Source: Bostrychus sinensis
Taxonomy: Eukaryota > Chordata > Actinopteri > Gobiiformes > Eleotridae
Assembly: GCA_020698575.1 (NCBI GenBank)
Contig: CM036254.1
Coordinates: 33,944,749-34,008,748 of the forward strand
DNA length: 64,000 nt
Direction: 5' to 3'
The notes below the pieces were generated by a model. It saw only the letters and a list, made by a program, of their open reading frames with translations, searched no databases and was not told where the DNA came from. Of the stretch, positions 34,216 to 47,171 are shown piece after piece (position 1 is the first letter of the stretch; the number at the start of each line of letters is the position of its first letter). The position numbers and the translations under genes are program-made.

Positions 34216-36639
34216 ATAGAGACGTAACAACGCTGAAGTAATGGGGCTTGTATGATTAAAAAATAGGGATTTCTGTAATTATACCACCGACTTTCAACAC
34301 AGGTTTATGAGGTCAAAAGAGTCAAATGTTTTAACACTTTGTTCTGAGTTGTGCCCAAGTTACCGGATCCAAGCAAACAGTCACTGGATCCTGTTCCGCC
34401 TGCACTGCTTGTAGCTTATCTTGTAAAGAAATCTGCTACAGCTAATATGGCCATTGCTTTTAAATTATACTTAACCTTACAATATTTTCCATCAATGTAT
34501 GTCAATGCCTACAAAGTCTGCCACGTGTGTCTTCTAAATCACACGACCATGGACTCGGCATGTGCTCTGAAGCAGTTCACGTTCAGCTTAATCACATGAC
34601 TCCAGTTAGAAACATTTTCACCATGAAAAAACTCTATACTCACTTTACTCCAGTAAATTCAACTGTTTTACAAGAGTCTAGTAAACAACACAGAGGATAT
34701 TCAAGAATGCACAACTATTATTTTTATCAGTGCAGCGATGTTTTGCCATTTATTCCCCTCCAGGTGAGTTTTTAGGCCAGCTTGTGGTGTCCTTCAGGTC
34801 CATCCCCCCAATAACGCCCAGATAGTTTACCTACAAAAAAATCAAAAGCAAATATTTGTAAACTGTAAAAAACAAACAAAAAAGTTTTACTGTTAATTCC
34901 CGCTACAGGTGTGCAAATTGTGTGTACAGTATCAGTATTGTGATTGTGTAGTAGTATTGTGCATATCTGCCATTGTACAATAAGACAGTCAATCTCAAAT
35001 GTCTCAGATCTGATCTACAAACAATCTTAATAAGATGTAAGAAAATAAATAAAATCAAAAAGGCAGCTTTTATCTATTGAAGGGTGAAAAATTCTGGAAT
35101 TGAAGGGCTATTTCTTCCTAAACCTATACATAAAATTAATTAATTTAGACGCATTGGGGGGCTCAAACAGCATAAACAGTGTTTAATTAAGTTTTTGCCT
35201 TGGGTCTGGGACAAGCAACCACTCACAATGACCCTAAGACATAAAGGAATTTAATAAGTGTTACACTGCCTCTTGCTGAGAGACTCTGTAACAGAGCAGT
35301 CAGCACAATCCCACACTCACTGCATTCACACTTATATTATACTACAGCATTGCATGCTGCAATTTTTTTTAACACTTTACTGTAACATTTTTTTTATTGC
35401 ATGGAATTCATTATTAAGAGTAGTTTGTTTCCTCTTCTTTTATGCCTCTTTCCTTTACCTACATCAAATTAGAATATGAATGAACATTAAATCATGCTAA
35501 ATGTTAAATATCCCCCCAAAAATCTAAAAATTCATAAAAAATAAATCAGTGCTCACCATTTTCAGATTGTATTCCCCGTCACCAAGCCTTTGCTCCAATC
35601 TTGCCAACTGGGCTTGGTCCTGTAAGGGCAAATCTATAAATATTTCCAGAGGTGGCAGTGTGATGTTTATACTGTATAATTAATGCTGAATAATACTGAA
35701 GCACAAATTTACCGGTCATGAACAAAGTGCGACTGGTCCCAGGCGTGGTCAGACTGATCTTTTTGACGGCTTGATGGAAGGCCATGGCCCTTAATGAAGA
35801 AGGCCAAGAGCAATAATCATTTTTCACCCATAGGGTTGGGACAAGCTCCGCCTCCCGAGTTTCTGTGAACTCTATAACTGATTACATTTATGGAAAAGGT
35901 AAAATAGAATAAGTTAACATTTAAAGTGCATTCCAGATTTGACAAATAAATTTAGCACCTAATTAGAAAAACAAAGAATGTTGGTTAATGTGCAGCAGTT
36001 ATAAGAAAGAGCTAAAACAGAGGGTATGGGAAGTAAACAACAACAACAACAAATGCCACAAAATCACATTGCCCAAACCAGATGCATTGTTAGAGTAGAC
36101 TTGTTCATAGGAGGGAACAATAAAATGAGTAGAAAGATATACTCATTGTATCAGTTTTAAATTTCTGTAATGCATATTACAGTGTGGAATGTGCAAATAG
36201 AATTATGATTTAATTATGTTTGTCCTGTCTTTTAGCCCACACCTCGTTTATGTTTTTTTCCACCTTGACCTGATGCAAGCGGTGGATGTAATTTTTCTAC
36301 TGTTCAACATTCCTAAAACATACTAACTAAACAATACTAACTGTGCTTCCTGACGATCTAGAGGTATGCTGCACTCACTGAGGCTATGTCTGGTTGAAAG
36401 GAGGGCAAATATTTTTATTGGAAGCGCAGAACAGCGACATAAAGGCTACAGAAGGCATCACAAGGCATATGCTTCATTTTATGTTAAATAATGCTCCCAG
36501 GAGGAGGTAACTAAACGAAACAAAACCACAAAAAACAATACAATAAACTAATTAAACCCGTAAAGATACGTGGATAAAGAAATAAATAATAAATACACAA
36601 AAATAAGCACACAAATAAACAGAATTGAAAAACAAGTAA
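34216..36639. other. No recognisable gene
   Basis: AT-rich sequence with A- and T-runs and a (CAA)n at 36040. Short ORFs at 34351, 35258 and 35579 look random. Confidence 0.5.
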
Positions 36640-37286
36640 CTGATTGAAATTGAGAGTCGTCCTGTGGCTTTTTAACAGAAACAGCAAACACACAACCCTC
36701 CCTCAACCCACCCATACCCTATCCCTATGCCGACTGCTTGATTGTCCTACATCTCCGAGACAACAAATTATAGGTTACCAGATTGTTCAAAATCAGTTAC
36801 ATTGCCATTAATGGCATATCTGATCTTCTCCAGGTGAAGTGTATTTGTAAGCTCATTGAGTCTTTACCTTTCCAAAACTGGAGGATAAGTTTTTTTTTGG
36901 TAATAATTAATGCATTTGATATAAGGGACCGTTGCAGAGAGGCGAACTTCCAGGATAAATCTTATTCATTTTCTCACTTGAATAATGTAATCTGTGTACA
37001 GTTTTGTATTGGATCAGGCAGTGCTGTGCGTTTATAGAAATGGTGCTCATGTTGTGCAGGGCCTTTTGCCAAATCTCATCTTTATTCAGGCCCTGGGCAT
37101 TCACTCAGACATCTGTCCAAAGTATCAGGTTTAGCATTTTCAAACCATGGTAAATAAGACCTAACATAATTTTGCATTTGAAGATATCTAAAAAAAAATT
37201 ACTACTTTGTAATCCAAATCTCACTTGTAGTTGTCCCATGTCATTTAAATATAAGTCCTTAAGTGTAACTAATCCTGATTCACTCC
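36640..37286 (-). mobile_element. L1-like LINE, 3' fragment
   Basis: The minus-strand frame near 37272 reads SGLVTLKDLYLNDMGQLQVR followed, after one shift, by FFRYLQMQNYV-like sequence. Near 36960 a second piece reads WKFASLQRSLISNALI. The GLVTLKDLY...FFRYLQ pattern is typical of the C-terminal region of L1/Tx1-type ORF2 proteins. Several stops and shifts break it. The 3' end before 36640 is AT-rich and unclear. Confidence 0.5.
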
Positions 37287-37536
37287 ACAAATTCTCCTGT
37301 GCGTGTCACTCCTGCACAGGAGACACACGCACAGAGCGAGAGGAACGAACTCTGAACTGCTACTGCTACTACTGCTACTGCTACTCTTTTTTAACTAGCC
37401 TAGCTATTTTCGAACAAGTGCATTTTTACGTTCTCTTTATATTTAATTGACTGGCCCTCCTGTTTTTATAACATTTTATTCAACTTTTTACGCCCACCGG
37501 CCCTTGGCCTGTATAGGCCTTGGCCTCTACCTGAAC

Positions 37537-38217
37537 ATGCCATCTGAGCCAAGCGCAAAAATTGCTAATAATGACAATGCTGCACTTCTCAAACAATCTG
37601 AGTGTAAAATCACTAACCTGGAAGGAGAAATTAGGCACCTTAAATCTAAGTTGGAGAAGAAAGAGGCATTGGTCCAGAAATTCATGAATGTGGCTTGTGA
37701 TCAATTCAAGCGCTTAGCCTCTGTCAGCGCTGCGCTCCAGGACACCACTCAATGGGACCCCTTCACCTGTACACGGCCCAACTTCAGTTCAACTCCACGG
37801 CGAGAAATCACGGATGAGGAGGTGGTGGTTTGTGGATCAAAAAGGGCTTCAGGAGAGACTTCCAGAACCCCTTCGTTGAGCCTCTCGAATCGGTTTGCTG
37901 CGCTGGCTGCTTACTCACTGGTTTCTCCTTCTGATGTCCAGGCAGCCCAGGTCCATTTAGATCTGGAGTCATCTTTCCTGGCGCTGCGGCTGAGCTCCCT
38001 GGAATATACGGCTGTGCTGAGTAAGGGACTGTCCCGCAACCATGCGGCTCCAGCCCAGACGGACCCCGCTCCATCTGCTCCTGAAGCTCAGCGCCTCCGA
38101 CCGGAGAGCCCGGCTAAACGACCATCAGCTCGGCCTTCGACCTCGTCCGCTCGCCGCAGGCTCCTCCAGGAGGCTGTGCTCCGACGCTCCGGGGTTCTCC
38201 CCCGCCACCATCATTGA
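37537..38217 (+). pseudogene. LINE ORF1, N-terminal coiled-coil part
   Basis: The first good ATG in this frame is at 37537. Residues 1-60 form a likely coiled coil (LKQSECKITNLEGEIRHLKS, KLEKKEALVQKF), followed by Ser/Thr-rich sequence with SLSNRFAALA and a Pro/Arg-rich end. Coiled coils are common in LINE ORF1 proteins and drive oligomerisation on RNA. The frame stops at 38215-38217 and the downstream esterase is in a different frame, as in copies A and B of the other family. Whether this is decay or a normal feature is open. Confidence 0.65.
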
Positions 38218-39165
38218 CAGCCCAGCGCCCGCCGGGTCATGAGCCGGGAGTCACCGCTGAGCAGCGACCCTCCGATACAAGGTGTGTCACACAGCTTCAG
38301 GAAAGTTCACACTCGTCTGCATCAAGGCCACTGTTTAAACCAACTACTGTGATAGTTGGAGATTCAATTATTAGAAATATCCGCTTTTTTAATGCTGTTA
38401 CGCACTGTACTCCAGGCGCCAGAGTGGAAGATATTTTGCACAAACTCAGTTCAGCCCCTGCCTCAGTCTGTAGGCTAATCGTTCATGTTGGGACTAATGA
38501 TACTAGATGCCGGGAATCAGAAATCACAAAAGAACATTTCAATAAACTCTTCACTTTCCTCTGCTCCGTCCAAATGTCAGTGTTTATTTCAGGTCCAATT
38601 CCCACTCTAGCTCGCGGTGATGGCCATTTTAGTCGCATACTTAGTCTTAATAGTTGGCTCCACTCTGCTTGCAATTCTCACAACATTCAGTTCATTGACA
38701 ATTTTAATTTGTTTTGGAACAGCCCTTCTCTTTTTCATAAAGACTCCTCTTCCTCTATAGTAAACTTAAATGTTGCTACTCCCGAGATCTCCCCCTGCTG
38801 GGCACCACATAAAACTCTTAATCTAAATAACAGTAAGAGTTATGATATAAACAATTCAACTTTGAATCAATTATCCCCATTTAATAATTCTAATCTTAAT
38901 ATTGCAGTTATTAATAATTGCTTTACACGTATGCCTCGTCATTCATCAAGGCCAAATGGACCCACAATAAATAATCTTGTAAATGTTCCCATAAATGGTC
39001 CTAGCTCTTCCCTAGCTCCATCCTCAGTAGATCTGAAGTCATCACAAGAGCTTCAGAACTGTGATGGCCTGAAAGTCTTGCATTTAAATTTAAGGAGTTT
39101 GCTGCCCAAACTTGATTTTATTAACATGTTAATTTATGATGCCTCACCTGACATATTTGTTATCT
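38218..39165 (+). pseudogene. LINE SGNH-esterase fused in frame to endonuclease start
   Basis: The esterase shows TVIVGDSIIRNI (block I Ser) near 38346, CTPGARVEDIL, and LIVHVGTNDTRCRESE (block III) near 38475. The expected block V Asp-x-x-His is replaced by HKDSSSSIV near 38740, so the catalytic triad looks incomplete. An Asn/Ser-rich linker (about 100 residues) follows, and without a stop the frame enters the endonuclease at LKVLHLNLRSLLPKLDFI near 39073. After DIFVI at 39162 a short deletion shifts the frame and removes the expected SETW block that holds the catalytic Glu. Confidence 0.75.
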
Positions 39166-41894
39166 GGGAGAATTCCAGACTCAGATGTTTCTATTAGTGG
39201 TTACAATTTCTTTAGAATAGACAGAAAGTCCAAAGGAGGTGGGGTTATAATTTATGTTAAAGATCATTTTACCGTGCACATTCTTAACGCTGTGTCTGTC
39301 CCAAAATGTTATGAATGTGTTATTTTAGATATTTATCTTGGAATTGACACTCGTATTACACTTGTTGGTGTTTACCCCCCCCCCCCCCCTGCACCAATTA
39401 CAGCCTTAGAGGACTTAAGAGAACTGTTATCTCCATATATTTCTTCTGAGTTAATAGTTATAGGAGATTTGAATTTTGACTGCCTTTCTGAAAATTCAAC
39501 AAAGTTAAAGGAGTTATGTTTGGAATTAAATTTGACACAGTTAATTCAATCTCCCACACGTCTAAATACAAAAAATCCTTCCAAATCCACTCTCATTGAT
39601 CTTGTTCTTACAAACAGACCATTCAAATACCCTTATTCTGGGGTCTTTGAGCAAGACATTAGTGATCACTCTCCCATAGCCTGTGTTAGACTGACCAAAG
39701 GTGTAAAATCTAATGGTCAAGTCTTTAGGAAACATAATTTTAAAAAATTTACTGAGCAGGGTTTTTTAAATGATTTATTTCGTTCTGATCTGGAGAGAGT
39801 ATGTTTAATTTCTGATTCTGAGTTAGCATTAAACCAATTTTTATATATTTTTAATTCCATCACGAACAAGCATGCTCCTTACAAAAATCAAAGAATAAAA
39901 AATCGTTCTTGCCCTTGGTTCTCAGCTGACATCACTGATGCTCTTCGACTGAGAAATTCAGCCTGGTCTCTTGCTAGGCACACTGGTAAAGCAGCAGACT
40001 GGTTGCAATTCAGAAAACTTAGAAATAAATGTATAAGGATGATAAGAAAAGCTAAATCTGATGACTATCTTTCCTCTGTTTCTGCTGCTACTGGTAATGC
40101 AACAGGTTTCTGGAAAACAGTTAAATCTTTAAAACCTAAGCCAATCTGCTCTCTTCCTACACAGATTAGCACTGAGAATGGGTTAATTTCAGACAAGGCC
40201 CTAGTTTGTGATGCATTTAATAAACATTTTATATCATCAGGTCAGCTATTTGATAATATTTTAACTGTTCGTCCAAATCATACTCATGATTTACCAACAT
40301 TTAACATCTGTCAGCCTCCTCCGTGTCATAGTACTTTTACACTGAAACCCGTGAGTGACACTGAAGTTTTTCATTTACTTCTACAATTGCACAATAAGAA
40401 ATCAAGAGGCGAGGATGATCTTGATCCATTTCTTTTATGTCTTAGTGCTCATTTAATCTCTGCCCCGTTAGCTCACATATTTAATTTAACATTTACCTCA
40501 GGAGAGAGACCTACATTGTGGAAAACAGCACATGTTGTACCATTGCTGAAGGGAGGTGACCCAACAGACTTAAATAATTATCATCCGATTTCAAAATTGA
40601 GTTGCTTAGCAAAGGTTCTTGAATCATTGGTGAATAACCAGTTACGGGCATTTCTTCATACTCATGATATTCTCCAATCTCAACAATCTGGATTCGGACC
40701 AGGCCATAGCACAATTTCAGCTACATCTCTTGTTATAAATGACATTTTAATTGGTTTTGACAATCGTAAACACTGTGCTGATATTTTGGTTGATCTTTCA
40801 AAGGCCTTTGACACAGTAGACCATGGGGTATTAATGCACAAACTATCCGCTATTGGTTTTGATAACCTTTCCATTAAGTGTTTTTTTTAATTATTTGTCT
40901 GGGAGAAAACAGGCAGTTGTAGCTCATGGTGTAAGATCAGCATTGCTTGAGACTGGCAAGGGTGTTCCACAAGGCTCTATATTAGGTCCTGTTCTTTTTA
41001 CCTTTTATATTAATAACAAATTTTACCCATCTTCACTTTGTAATGTTCATTATTATGCTGATGATACAATACTATATAGTATCGGCTCCACCCCTGCTCA
41101 GGCCTGTGCTAATCTTCAGAGTGCCTTTGACTCTTTTCAGCAATGTCTTGTTAGTCACAAACTTGTCTTAAATCCTAGTAAAACCAAATGGATGATGTTT
41201 TCTAGGTCCTGTAATTCTAATAATTGCCCTGGTATTCAGACTTTTCAAGGGGAGCAAATTGAATTGGTAGAATCTTGTAAATATTTGGGTATCTGGATAA
41301 ATTCCAAATTTTCTTTTCAGACTCATGTGGAACATATAATCAAAAAGTTGAGAAGTAAAATTGGGTTCCTGTATAGGAATAGGTCTTGTTTTTCCTCTCT
41401 TTCTAGAAAGATAATTGTCCAGTCACTAATAATGTCTGTATTTGATTATGGTGACATTATCTATATGCACGCATCTTCTACCACTCTCAAGCCCCTTGAT
41501 TCTGTATATCACAGTGCTCTACGTTTTATAACTGGAGATGGATATCTCACTCATCATTGCATATTGTATGAAAAGGTAGGCTGGCCTTCTCTTAAAGCTC
41601 GCCGAGAACAGCATAGTCTTTTATTTGTTTATAAGGCTCTGTGGAAAACTCCCTTTGTACCTATGTTCCCTTTTAAACTGTAGTAATACTAATTATCAGA
41701 CACGCTCACAGATGCATATCAGACTACGTGTGCCACATGTGAAGTCGGAGCTTGGAAAGTCTGCTTGTTTTTATGCCCCTGACAGATGGAACAAGCTTCA
41801 GAATACACTTAAATTAGATAGACTCATTTCTGTAAACACATTTAAGGTTTTGCTTGAAAGTACCTCTTATATAACTTGCACATGTTTTACTTAA
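39166..41894 (+). pseudogene. LINE endonuclease-reverse transcriptase
   Basis: This is the remainder of ORF2. Endonuclease motifs: GGGVIIYVKDHF, VIGDLNFDCL near 39450 and ISDHSPIACVR near 39659. A run of 15 C at 39375-39389 encodes prolines where YRPP is usual. RT motifs: AHVVPLLKGGD, NYHPISKLSCLAKVLE, QQSGFGPGHSTISA, VDLSKAFDTVDH, then after a frameshift at a T-run (about 40881) KGVPQGSILGPVLF and HYYADDTILYS near 41048, with YADD intact. A second frameshift near 41680 precedes the C-terminal DRWNKLQNTLKL. Few lesions suggest a moderately young element, but it cannot make a full protein. Confidence 0.85.
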
Positions 41895-41992
41895 TGGTGT
41901 TTTAAATGTATTTAATTGTGATTATTGGCTATGTAACTGTTTTGTAACAGGGCGCCCTTGTAAATGAGAGCTGACTCTCAATGGGCTATCAT

Positions 41993-43180
41993 GTGCTGCA
42001 TTTTGTGAGCGCAGTACTCTGCTTGGTTGGTATGGCACTATAACATCATTAATGTAGGATGGTGCCGTACCATTTACGGCCTTGTAAGTCAGTAGAAGGA
42101 TTTTAAACCTAATTCTGAATTCAACTGGAAGCCAGTGAAGTGAAGCTAGCACAGGAGTAATATGTTCTCTCCTGTTAGTTCCTGTTAATAATCTTGCTGC
42201 TGCGTTTTGAACAAGCTGAAGACATTTTAAAGAGTTTTTAGGGCACGCTGCCAGCAGAGAGTTACAGTAATCCAACCTAGATGTAACAAACGCAAGTTTT
42301 TCAGCGTCACTTTTAGATAAAATATTTCTGATTTTGGCTATGTTAAGTAAGTGAAAGAATGCTGTTTTACAGGCACAGGTCATTTGTGACTCTAACTAAT
42401 GCAGTTTCTTTGCTATTGTGGGGTCTAAACCCTGACTGAAAATCTGCAAATAAGCTATTGTCCTGTAGGTGGCGACATAACTGTTTAACTACAACTCTTT
42501 CTAGGATTTTTGAAATAAAAGGGAGATTTGATATTGGTCTATAGTTGGCTAAAATGTCAGGATCTAGACTGGGTTTTTTCAGAAGTGGTTTAATAACTGC
42601 ATATTTAAAAGACTGTGGCACAACCTGTTTCTAGGGAGGTGTTTATTATAGTCAGTATAGGTTCATTTATTAGGGGAAGAGTTTCTTTAAAAAGTTTGGT
42701 AGGTATTGGGTCTAAAAGACAAGTTGAGGTTTTGGAGGACATAATGACTGATGTTATCTCAGCTTGATCTACAGCGATGAAGCAGTCTAATGTTACAGAT
42801 GGTTTTATAGTGGCCTCCCTTTTTACAGCTTTGGCTTGCTCTGAGCTGATCGTAGGGAGAATTTTATTTAATTTGTCTCTAATACTTGTGATTTTGTTGT
42901 TAAAAATGGAAGAAAGTTTTCATAGCTTAGAGTAACAGGGATACAGGGTTCTACTGAGCTGTGACTGGTGGTCAGCCTGGCTACAGTGCTGAACACAAAC
43001 CTAGGGTTGTTCCTGTTTTCTTCTATTAAAGTTGAATAGTATCTGGTTTTGGCCTCACGCAGAGATTTTTTATAATTTAAAAGACTATATTTCCAGACAT
43101 TCAGAGACTGCTCTGAGCAGGAGTGATGCTATAGCCTTTCTAATTTACGGGTTGCTTGTTTAAGGGAACATGTTTCAGCA
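41993..43180 (-). pseudogene. LINE copy B ORF2, RT remnants
   Basis: Downstream of the piggyBac, the minus strand first shows a decayed linker with RYYSTLIEENRNNPR near 43030 and several stops. Then 42621-42378 is open, with AVIKPLLKKPSLDPD, NYRPISNLPFISKILERVVV and FQSGFRPHNSKETALVRVTN. There the sequence jumps directly to KTAFFHLLNIAKIR, SRLDYCNSLLAACP, QNAAARLLTGTNRREHITPV and LHWLPVEFRIRFKIL. The palm region with the AFDT and YADD motifs is therefore deleted. The C-terminal end breaks off after RSQNAAH at 41993, where the tail of the plus-strand LINE begins. Confidence 0.8.
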
Positions 43181-43184
43181 TTAA
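43181..43184. repeat. TTAA target duplication, left of piggyBac
   Basis: TTAA is immediately followed by the terminal repeat cactaggaccgcc. The second TTAA is at 47168-47171. Confidence 0.85.
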
Positions 43185-46100
43185 CACTAGGACCGCCACA
43201 TTCTAAACATACCTAGGACCGCCGCACACAGTCATTTTGACCGTTACGTGAATGTCAACGTTACGCCGATAGAAAATTATTTCTTAAAAAAAAACTTGCA
43301 ACTTAACTAGCAAACAAACATAGCAATCACTATAAGTTTAATATTTTTTCTATATAAAGCAATGTAAATATAGTTTTAGCTATAGAAAATGCCAATTTTT
43401 CCAGAAGTAACAAATAAACATTGAGTAGACCATGCCGCCAGGTGCGCAGTTACAGCGAGGAGGCGGAGCACTGCACCACCGAGTTCGGACCTGTAGCTAC
43501 TTCAAGCATGGCAGCAAATGAGATTTAGGCCTACAGTGCTTTGTAATCTTTATCTAGCACACATAATAATAAAGATCTGTTTTCAATGGGGCGCTTTTGC
43601 AACCATAGGCGATATGAGAAACACAGAGAGAGAGAGTAAAAAACCCATGGCATTTATTCTGGGCTATGATCAAATTATTAATATATATATAAATATAATA
43701 AGCTTCAATAACAGATAACAATGCTGTATTATGAGTAATTAATTATAACTATATACATAAGCATTGGGTACAATAATTTCAAAATGACATTCAAAGTCTA
43801 ATAAGCTATGTGCGCGGCACGCCATTATTCTGCTGCTTCAATGAAATAATTAGGCCTAAATCTATAAAACATAAAAGTTTAACTTACTATAGCCTATTAT
43901 GAGTAATTCATTATAACTATATACACAAGTATTTACAATAAATACACAAGCATCTACAATAAATAATAAACAATAAAAACAATATTCCTGAGTAGCGCGG
44001 CAAACCAGAACAGGCGAATTTATCAGAAAAAAAAAAAAAAAGCTTATTTAGTTATTCAGGATTAATAATAATAGTAGTAATAATAATACATTAATAATAG
44101 CAATAGGCCTAATGATCATAATAATTATAATAATATTTTTTTATTTTCATTTTTTTATTGGGCTTATTAAAAACAGGAATAAACACAATGATTAGGCACA
44201 AAAGGGAGAGAAACTATTTACACAACATTGTAGCTCTATATACAGGCCTAATAAGCTAAATTAATATTTACACGTTGGCGGCGCAGGCAGGGCACAGACT
44301 TTCCACGCTCTGCACACACTTCCCGCACACAGGCCGCTGACAACCACAGCAGGTCACCGTAGTCTTATTTTGTTTGCAGCTGTAATTTATTTGGCACTGC
44401 CGTCTCTTCGCCTGCAACTGCGGGGCTGGGGCGGCGGCTGCGGCTGTAGGGGCTCGGGGATGGCTCTGGTGAGCAAGAGGTCGCTCCGCAGCTCTTTAGC
44501 GAGCTGCAAAATAAAGGCGCACCGGGCGATGTTGCTTCTAGTGCATTGCCTGAAAAGAACCCAGGCATTTATAGCGGTCAGGTCTAAAACGTTGTAAAAA
44601 ACGGTGACTGGCCACCTCCAACTGTAAAGCCGCGCCATCTGGTCCAAACTATCTACTCCAACCTGTAAGGAATAGACACAGAATGACCTGCTGTACTTTA
44701 CATACAACAGTAAAAAAATAAAAGTATATGCTGAAAAGGTATATTACCTTGGTGGAGTTGTAGAAAGTGATGGTCTCAGGCTTTCTCTTCCTGTCACTTC
44801 CAGTGGAGACCTCCTGATGAAGGGTGCTGAGGAGAGTGACGCGCTTTTTCCGTTTGGCCTGGTAAACAGTCAGAGTAGCCCTTTCGTGCTTCAGCACCCT
44901 CGTGGTGAACATCTCCCGTCGCTGGTGCACACAAGGCGGGAGTTCTCTCTGCGCTGCGTTCATTGTGCCTACCAGGCTTGTTCTTTTTTTTCAGCAGGGT
45001 CTTGGCGAGGGACAAAGAGGTGAAAAAATTGTCCACGGTCACATTACGTCCTTTTTCAACAAAGGGCTCCATCAGCGTGTTTACAACGCTCTCTCCCAGA
45101 CGTTGGCCAACAGGACGTGAAGCATCTTTACCCAAATAAGGACAGCCGGTCAAAAAATAGTTGGTCTCCACGTCAGCAGCGATCCAAAATTTTATACCGA
45201 ACTTGTCCGGCTTGTTGGCCATAAACTGGGTGAAGGGGCAGCACGTTTTTGTTGGGAAGAGCTGCTCATCCACTGTGATGTTTGGCCCAGGCTTGTAACA
45301 GCTGTTGGTGACAAAACCCCTCCACACATCTGTAATCATGGCAAATTTGTCTCCCCTGAGCCGAGCCGGTCTGTCCTCTTTCCTGTCAAAGCGCAGGTCG
45401 CGCATAATCTCCCTGTACCTGTTGCGTGGCATTGTGGTATTAAAAAAAGGCAGTCCCACTCCTCAGACCAAAGGCTCTCCATCTCAATATTTATGTTGTA
45501 AGCCCCTCTTACAAAAATAAGAGCAATAAAAGCCTTTAGCTCGGGACTGGAGAGCTCCCACGAACGCGCGCTCTGCGAGCGGTGCGCCTCAGCAACAGAG
45601 CAGTCCCTAATGTGCGCCAACATCCCGGAGTCCCCGGAAGACAGGAACGCGCTCTGTGCGTCCGTGACGCTGCGTTTTTCTCGTGAGGTCGGGCCCGCAG
45701 CTTCTTTGAGCACGTTCTGGGACTGCTGTCTCCCACTGTGCGCGGTTCTGGGTTGCAAAGGCTCCCATAAGGTCCTGTCCTTTCCCTGCTCAGGAGAGAT
45801 AGCTACAAAACAGACAGCGCCATTAGGACAAGGGAATTTGTAGCCTATATTATATTGTAACATTATGTTTCTCAAAGGTTTTATGTCCTATAAACATTAG
45901 CCTAATATACTCAAAGAACACTGCCTACAATAGAATAATATTGGTAATATGAGAAGTGTTGCCTACCTGTAGGCCGAGGTCTGTCTGAAGCAGATGTGCG
46001 TCGTGCGTTTCTAATCCAAGACATTTTACATAAGAAATGGCTTACACCACAAAGCACAGGCCTAGACTTGGATAAATAAAATAAAAAGCCTATACATTTT

Positions 46101-47167
46101 TACAAGTATGAATAAAGTTGAGTGCTAAATCTTTTTTTTTCTTTCTTTTATTTCTACCTTGCGCTGTACCACGAGATGCACGCAGGGTGACGTAAGATGC
46201 CGCTTTCCCGTTGTTGATACTGGGCTCACCAGAACCCTGGGAAACAGCTTGGACTGACACTTGGACTGGAAATATAACAATACATTTATGTCACAATACA
46301 ACAGAGAAAAAATAGGCTATAATTTACAATGAAGGCTGGCTATTTTATTTTTCTCATTTAGACTGCGCGATGCAATTCCAGAACCAAATAGGCTACACTT
46401 GTTGCCTGTCATAAAATTATGTAGCCGCGTAAGGCTTCTGGTTCTATTACCCTGGCAAAGTAGGCTATTAGTAGCATATTATATAAGTAGAATACAAAAA
46501 CAATTTAGTAAATAAATTTAGACCAGGGCCTAACAAAGTAAGCTATTAGGTGAATAACTGAGTCCATTACCTGAGGTGGCGGCGGCAGTGGATGGCACTG
46601 GCCCTCTATTTGCCGGTTTTGGCTCGTCTTCTGAGGTGTCCTCTTCATCAGATGATGTCCAGATCAAAAACAGACACCTCCCCGTCATCTGACTCTCCCT
46701 CTCCCACATCCTGGAGCAAGGCCAGGGCCTCCTCCACTGAATACGTCTTTCTTACTCTTTTCATTTTGAACTAATTGATCAAATGAATATAAATATTGAC
46801 GACACAGACGTTGTCCTCCTCTCTCTCACCCAGATAAACTAACACACTCATATTTATAGATTTTCTAACAACAAATTGATACATTTTAGTCTCGGGAAAC
46901 AATCCCGCGAAATGACGTCAGTGACAGCGCTGCTTCCGCGCCATGGCAACAGTGTAACAACATGGTGAGTGGCCCTTGTCAGAGGTGGAAAAATGGTTAG
47001 AAAAAACTGTGTGTGTAGTTTTAGAACCCCACAAACATCAGAAAATATAAAAGACAAATAATTATTAAAAGTCATAAATTGACAGGCTTTTAAATTGTGT
47101 TTTAGCAATACTAATTAGTATTCAAATCGACCAAACGGTCAATTTGACCGTTGCAGCGGTTCTAGTG
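43185..47167 (-). mobile_element. piggyBac-superfamily transposon, 3983 bp
   Basis: TTAA sites flank it on both sides. The ends, cactaggaccgcc on the left and cactagaaccgct as the inverse complement on the right, match at 11 of 13 positions. The aggaccgcc word repeats internally on the left (43213) and a cggtcaatttgaccg palindrome lies next to the right end (47131-47145). The transposase gene lies on the minus strand between them. It inserted into LINE copy B after that element had arrived. Confidence 0.9.
44268..46774 (-). pseudogene. piggyBac transposase, multi-exon, frameshifted
   Basis: Five exons are inferred from splice signals: about 46764-46571 (MKRVRKTYSVEEALALLQ, acidic), 46265-46158, about 46027-45967 (ARRTSASDRPRPT), 45802-44748 and 44662-44268. 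The main exon holds IRDCSVAEAHRSQS, MPRNRYREIMRDLRFDRKED, ITVDEQLFPTK (first catalytic Asp), NKPDKFGIKFW and VTVDNFFTSLSLAKTLL (second Asp). The last exon starts VGVDSLDQMARLYSWRWP (third Asp) and ends in a Cys-rich domain, QCQINYSC...CCGCQRPVCGKC, with CPAC before the stop. Breaks: near 46660 in exon 1; near 45437 (SEEW/GLPFF); at an A-run near 44990; and near 44440 before the Cys-rich end. Phases of the small exons do not all fit, so early boundaries are approximate. Confidence 0.85.
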
Positions 47168-47171
47168 TTAA
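47168..47171. repeat. TTAA target duplication, right of piggyBac
   Basis: TTAA directly follows the terminal repeat gcggttctagtg. It matches the left copy at 43181-43184. Confidence 0.85.

Larger units (their letters stand above)
37287..41990 (+). mobile_element. L2/CR1-type LINE, near full length
   Basis: This plus-strand LINE has a 5' UTR with a hairpin (ctcctgtgc / gcacaggag near 37289-37322) and a CTG/CTA repeat at 37355-37385, an ORF1 N-terminal part, an SGNH-esterase, endonuclease and reverse transcriptase. The 3' UTR (41895-41990) contains aacagggcgcccttgtaaat and ctcaatgggctatcatg, then is cut off at the junction with LINE copy B, so the normal tail is missing. It differs in sequence from copies A and B. 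Confidence 0.85.
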
